NCBI GenBank assembly: GCA_031268055.1
Contig: JAIRXY010000248.1
Location: 1-8,472 of the forward strand
Reading direction: 5' to 3'
From: Prevotellaceae bacterium
Lineage (GTDB): Bacteria > Bacteroidota > Bacteroidia > Bacteroidales > UBA932
Length of the DNA stretch: 8,472 nt
Shown here: positions 6,097 to 8,472 of the stretch, piece by piece
Position numbering within the stretch: position 1 is the first letter of the stretch
Layout: each line of letters opens with the position of its first letter
The notes under the pieces: model-generated
The model's database searches: none
Seen by the model: only the letters and a program-made list of their open reading frames with translations
What the model was told of the DNA's origin: nothing
Program-made: the position numbers and the translations under genes

Positions 6097-6156
6097 TATG
6101 TAACAACATGTTAATCAGCAACTCATACGAAAGAAAATGACGAAGGTTTAATCCGC

Positions 6157-6248
6157 TTCTCTGCTCTCTGCCTTCCGGTAAAGCGAATCCGGTATCCCCG
6201 CCAGCTGGCAAGCAGCAGGCAAGGAAACGCATGAGGTGCAGCAGAGAA
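6157..6248. repeat. Long-range inverted repeat in the rpmF-plsX gap
   Basis: TTCTCTGCT (6157-6165) is exactly complementary to AGCAGAGAA (6240-6248), enclosing 74 bases that include a 10-base palindrome, GCCAGCTGGC (6200-6209), and two copies of TCCGGTA (6174-6180 and 6188-6194). The right arm ends 17 bases before the plsX ATG at 6266. The whole rpmF-plsX gap is 169 bases, long for this operon, and could fold into a structured leader. No known riboswitch is recognised. Confidence 0.45.
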
Positions 6249-6265
6249 AGTTTACATTTAATCAG

Positions 6266-7225
6266 ATGAAAATAGGCATTGACGTAATGGGCGGCGACCA
6301 CGCCCCCGAAGCAATAGTGCAAGGCGTGATGCAAGCGTACAGCGAGCTGGCGGAAGGTAGCCGAATGGTGCTCTTTGGCGACAAAGAGAAAACTTTGGCC
6401 ATCATGGAGCAGGCTGGCTTCGACGCAGCAAAGGTAGATATTGTACACACCACGCAGATTATTGAAATGGGCGACCATCCGGCAAAAGCTTTCCAGCAAA
6501 AGCCGGATTCGAGCATAACCGTTGGTTTTCATGCTCTTGCAAAAAAAGAAATAGATGGCTTTGCCAGCGCCGGAAGCACCGGCGCCATGCTGGTGGGCGC
6601 CATGTACACCGTGAAGCCGGTGGAGGGCGTAATGCGCCCCTGCATCCCCACCTTTATCCCGCAAGCCAACGGCAAGCTGGCGCTGCTGGTGGACGCCGGC
6701 CTCAACGCCGACTGCAAGCCGGAAGCGCTCTACCAGTTTGGCGTGCTGGGCTCCATCTACGCCAAGAGCGTGCTGGGCATAGAGAACCCCCGCGTAGCCC
6801 TGCTGAGCAACGGCGAGGAGGAGGGAAAGGGCAACCTGCTCACGCTGGCGGCGCACGGCCTGATGAAAAATACGCGCGACTTCAACTTTGTGGGCAACAT
6901 CGAGGGCAACAAAATTTACTTCGGCACCATTGCCGACGTTGTTGTGTGCGACGGCTTTGTGGGCAACATCGTCCTCAAGCAGGCCGAAGCCATGTACATG
7001 CTCACGCATGAGCAGGGCGTTAAGACCGAATTTTTTGACCGCTTCAACTACGAAATATACGGGGGCACGCCGGTTATAGGCGTTAACTCTACGGTTATTA
7101 TCGGGCACGGACATTCCAGCGAGAAAGCTGTCAAAAGCATGGTCTTGCAAACCGAAAACCTGATAAAAGCGCAGCTGGCGAAAAAATTCAAGTTAGCACT
7201 AAACAACACCGCCAATAATGCCTAA
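6266..7225 (+). CDS. plsX: Phosphate acyltransferase PlsX
   Basis: PlsX converts acyl-ACP and phosphate to acyl-phosphate, the donor used by PlsY to acylate glycerol 3-phosphate. It is a peripheral membrane enzyme. The 319-residue product has the expected landmarks: MKIGIDVMGGDHAPE at the N-terminus, SAGSTGAMLVGA (101-112), VDAGLNADCKPE (142-153), ALLSNGEEEGKGN (178-190), FVGNIEGNKI (208-217), DVVVCDGFVGNIVLK (224-238), and YGGTPVIGVNSTVIIGHGHS (265-284). The frame is open upstream to a GTG at 6236, but the protein family starts at MKIGIDVMGGD, so the ATG at 6266 is used. The gene overlaps fabH by 8 bases in a different frame, which suggests translational coupling. Its substrate pathway connects directly to gpsA and fabH in this window. 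Confidence 0.97.
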   Translation: MKIGIDVMGGDHAPEAIVQGVMQAYSELAEGSRMVLFGDKEKTLAIMEQAGFDAAKVDIVHTTQIIEMGDHPAKAFQQKPDSSITVGFHALAKKEIDGFASAGSTGAMLVGAMYTVKPVEGVMRPCIPTFIPQANGKLALLVDAGLNADCKPEALYQFGVLGSIYAKSVLGIENPRVALLSNGEEEGKGNLLTLAAHGLMKNTRDFNFVGNIEGNKIYFGTIADVVVCDGFVGNIVLKQAEAMYMLTHEQGVKTEFFDRFNYEIYGGTPVIGVNSTVIIGHGHSSEKAVKSMVLQTENLIKAQLAKKFKLALNNTANNA

Positions 7226-8207
7226 AATTACCGCAGCCATAACAGGAGTAGGAGGCTACATACCCGACTACGTCCTCACCAACGAGGAGCTGAGCCGGAT
7301 GGTTGACACCACCGATGAGTGGATAGTGGGGCACACGGGAATACACGAGCGCCACATCCTCAAGGGCGAAGGCTTGGGCATGTCCGAAATGGGCGTGCAA
7401 GCAGTGAAGCAGCTACTCGAAAAAACCGGCGTATCCCCCGACGAGGTGGACTTGGTCATTTGCCCAACGGTTACGGGTGATATGATTTTTCCCTCCACCG
7501 CCTGCATCATTTGCGACAAGGTGGGCATCAAAAATGCCTTTGCATTCGACATCAACGCCGGCTGCTCTGGCTTCCTCTATGGCTATACGATAGCGAAGAA
7601 TTTTATTGAAACCGGAATGAGGAAAAAGGTAATAGTTGTAGCCGGCGAAAAAATGTCGGCGCTCACCGACTATACCGACCGCAAAACCTGCCCCCTGTTT
7701 GGCGACGGCGCCGCCGCCGTGCTGATAGAGCCTAACTACGACGGCTTCGGTATGCAGGACGTAACGCTGCACTCCGACGGCATGGGTCGGCAGTTCCTCT
7801 ACCAAAAAGCCGGAGGCTCGGCCTACCCGCCCAGCGAGGAGACGGTGCGCAACCGCGAGCACTTCATCATTCAAGACGGAAATTCGGTGTACAAGCATGC
7901 CGTAACCAACATGTCGGCAGCAACCACCACCATTCTAAATCGCAACAGCCTGACGAGCGATAACATCGACTACTTCATTTCGCACCAAGCCAACTTGCGC
8001 ATCATTGATTCCGTCCGCAACCGCATGGGGCTGGAGGAGGAGAAGGTGCTGATTAACATCCACCGAGTGGGCAACACATCGGCGGCGTCGGTACCGCTGT
8101 GCCTGTGGGATTTTGAAAAGCGCTTCAAGAAAGGCGACAGCATCGTCATTGCTACGTTTGGCGCGGGGTTTACGTGGGGAGCGGCGTACATCACGTGGGC
8201 ATACTAA
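7218..8207 (+). CDS. fabH: 3-oxoacyl-[acyl-carrier-protein] synthase III (KAS III)
   Basis: FabH starts fatty acid synthesis by condensing an acyl-CoA primer with malonyl-ACP; branched primers are common in Bacteroidota. The 329-residue product has the thiolase fold with the full catalytic triad: Cys116 in DINAGCSGF, His256 in SHQANLRI and Asn286 in GNTSAAS. FGDGAAAVL (161-169) and the C-terminal FGAGFTWG (314-321) are also typical. Trp35 and Arg155, matching the E. coli CoA adenine-binding Trp32 and Arg151, are present. One oddity is DEWIVGHTGIHERH: His39 replaces the arginine that corresponds to E. coli Arg36. The ATG at 7218 lies inside the end of plsX and begins the conserved MPKITAAITGVGGYIP, so the overlap is real. 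No era gene follows, although that order is common in Bacteroidales. Confidence 0.97.
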   Translation: MPKITAAITGVGGYIPDYVLTNEELSRMVDTTDEWIVGHTGIHERHILKGEGLGMSEMGVQAVKQLLEKTGVSPDEVDLVICPTVTGDMIFPSTACIICDKVGIKNAFAFDINAGCSGFLYGYTIAKNFIETGMRKKVIVVAGEKMSALTDYTDRKTCPLFGDGAAAVLIEPNYDGFGMQDVTLHSDGMGRQFLYQKAGGSAYPPSEETVRNREHFIIQDGNSVYKHAVTNMSAATTTILNRNSLTSDNIDYFISHQANLRIIDSVRNRMGLEEEKVLINIHRVGNTSAASVPLCLWDFEKRFKKGDSIVIATFGAGFTWGAAYITWAY

Positions 8208-8242
8208 AAACCAAGCAGAGCAGCCCCACGCTACAACCGTAA

Positions 8243-8267
8243 AGCAGCCTGCGCTGCTGCAATTTTT
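8243..8267 (+). terminator. Weak possible terminator between fabH and the tRNA
   Basis: AGCAGC (8243-8248) and GCTGCT (8253-8258) form a 6-bp stem with a CTGC loop, then GCAA and five T up to 8267. The T-run starts four bases after the stem rather than at once, so termination may be partial. No promoter is visible between here and the tRNA, so some read-through into the tRNA is likely. Confidence 0.35.
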
Positions 8268-8339
8268 GGCCCTATAGTTCAAGGGATAGAACGAAAGTTT
8301 CCTAAACTTTAAATACAGGTTCGAGTCCTGTTGGGGCTA
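8268..8339 (+). tRNA. tRNA-Arg (anticodon CCU, reads AGG)
   Basis: A complete cloverleaf can be drawn. The acceptor is GGCCCTA (8268-8274) with TGGGGCT (8332-8338), ending in a G1-U72 wobble and containing one U-G pair. The D-stem is GTTC (8277-8280) with GAAC (8289-8292). The anticodon stem is AAAGT (8294-8298) with ACTTT (8306-8310) around loop TTCCTAA, giving anticodon CCU at 8301-8303. The variable loop is 4 bases. The T-stem is ACAGG (8315-8319) with CCTGT (8327-8331) around TTCGAGT. The discriminator is A8339 and CCA is not encoded. CCU reads the arginine codon AGG, used at modest frequency in these genes. It lies 60 bases after fabH with no promoter of its own in sight. Confidence 0.95.
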
Positions 8340-8375
8340 CAAAAAGGAAAATCAAGAACTCTCAAAAACATTTTT

Positions 8376-8410
8376 AAAGTGCTGTATCAGATGATGATAC
8401 AGCACTTTTT
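8376..8410 (+). terminator. Strong Rho-independent terminator after the tRNA
   Basis: A perfect 14-bp stem is formed by 8376-8389 (AAAGTGCTGTATCA) and 8395-8408 (TGATACAGCACTTT) with loop GATGA. The right arm runs into a T-run ending at 8410, and T bases also precede the left arm (8371-8375). It ends the tRNA transcript and any read-through from the lipid operon. It may also act in the opposite direction. Confidence 0.85.
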
Positions 8411-8414
8411 GCAG

Positions 8415-8440
8415 GTAATAGGAAGTAATAGGAAGTATTA
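8415..8440. repeat. 10-base direct repeat at the right edge
   Basis: GTAATAGGAA occurs at 8415-8424 and again at 8425-8434, followed by the partial copy GTATTA. The unit resembles the TAGGAAT heptad near pgi but is not the same length. The next gene, if any, is outside the window. Confidence 0.75.
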
Positions 8441-8452
8441 AAATAGCGTAAA

Positions 8453-8472
8453 ATTGCCTGCAATTTGCCTGC
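8453..8472. repeat. Direct repeat ATTGCCTGC / ATTTGCCTGC cut by the window end
   Basis: ATTGCCTGC (8453-8461) is followed one base later by ATTTGCCTGC (8463-8472), the second copy carrying one extra T. A similar ATTGCCTGCC stands just before the heptad repeat at 1229-1238. The array may continue beyond the edge. Confidence 0.5.

Noticed and set aside
6253..6260. TACATTTA just before plsX as a promoter element
   Set aside because: It lies 5 bases before the ATG, so a transcript starting from it would lack the start codon or be leaderless; no -33 partner was found.
6086..7150. 354-codon minus-strand ORF antisense to plsX
   Set aside because: It is a His/Ala/Val-rich shadow of plsX with no domain resemblance, and it also covers the rpmF-plsX gap.
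1..8472. CRISPR array, insertion sequence, toxin-antitoxin, defence or secretion system
   Set aside because: No spaced identical repeats, transposase, terminal inverted repeats, small paired genes or defence domains were seen on either strand; all long frames are accounted for by housekeeping genes.

Overview
The window is ordinary bacterial chromosome, almost certainly from a member of the Bacteroidota and most likely the order Bacteroidales. Three things point there. The glucose-6-phosphate isomerase is the compact ~445-residue type found in Bacteroides relatives. A DUF3332-type lipoprotein is present. Where promoters can be read they follow the Bacteroidota pattern TTG/TTTG - about 20 bases - TAnnTTTG, and most genes lack a clear Shine-Dalgarno sequence. 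The genus cannot be fixed from the sequence.

Layout: (1) 1-189, the last 62 codons of rlmN (+ strand), cut by the left edge and with no start codon in the window. (2) 190-594, no convincing gene, but small repeats and a terminator for the gene that follows on the minus strand. (3) 595-1107 (-), a DUF3332-family lipoprotein. (4) 1240-1278, a heptanucleotide tandem repeat that runs into the 3' end of pgi. (5) 1265-3759 (-), gpsA then pgi in the same direction, probably one transcript. (6) 3760-3900, a divergent promoter region serving gpsA and a 2[4Fe-4S] ferredoxin gene (3901-4068, +) that ends in a strong terminator. (7) 4164-5063 (+), a CPBP-family membrane protease homologue with its own short terminator. 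(8) 5195-8207 (+), a clear promoter followed by the conserved cluster yceD(DUF177)-rpmF-plsX-fabH. (9) 8268-8410, a tRNA-Arg(CCU) and a strong terminator hairpin, followed by short direct repeats to the right edge.

How the genes fit together: gpsA makes sn-glycerol-3-phosphate, the backbone for phospholipids. plsX makes the acyl-phosphate donor used to acylate it, and fabH starts fatty acid chains. The window therefore holds three steps of membrane lipid synthesis in two transcription units, joined as in many bacteria to ribosome-linked genes (rpmF, the DUF177 gene, rlmN at the edge, and a tRNA). pgi is central sugar metabolism and the ferredoxin is a small electron carrier.

I found no mobile element, CRISPR array, toxin-antitoxin pair, defence locus or other obviously new system. 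The points worth a second look are small: a palindrome at the expected transcription start of the lipid operon, a long inverted repeat in the rpmF-plsX gap, the heptad repeat forming the end of pgi, and a histidine in FabH where a CoA-contacting arginine is usual. Three long open frames (gpsA, DUF177 and plsX) have upstream starts that I rejected in favour of internal ATGs.
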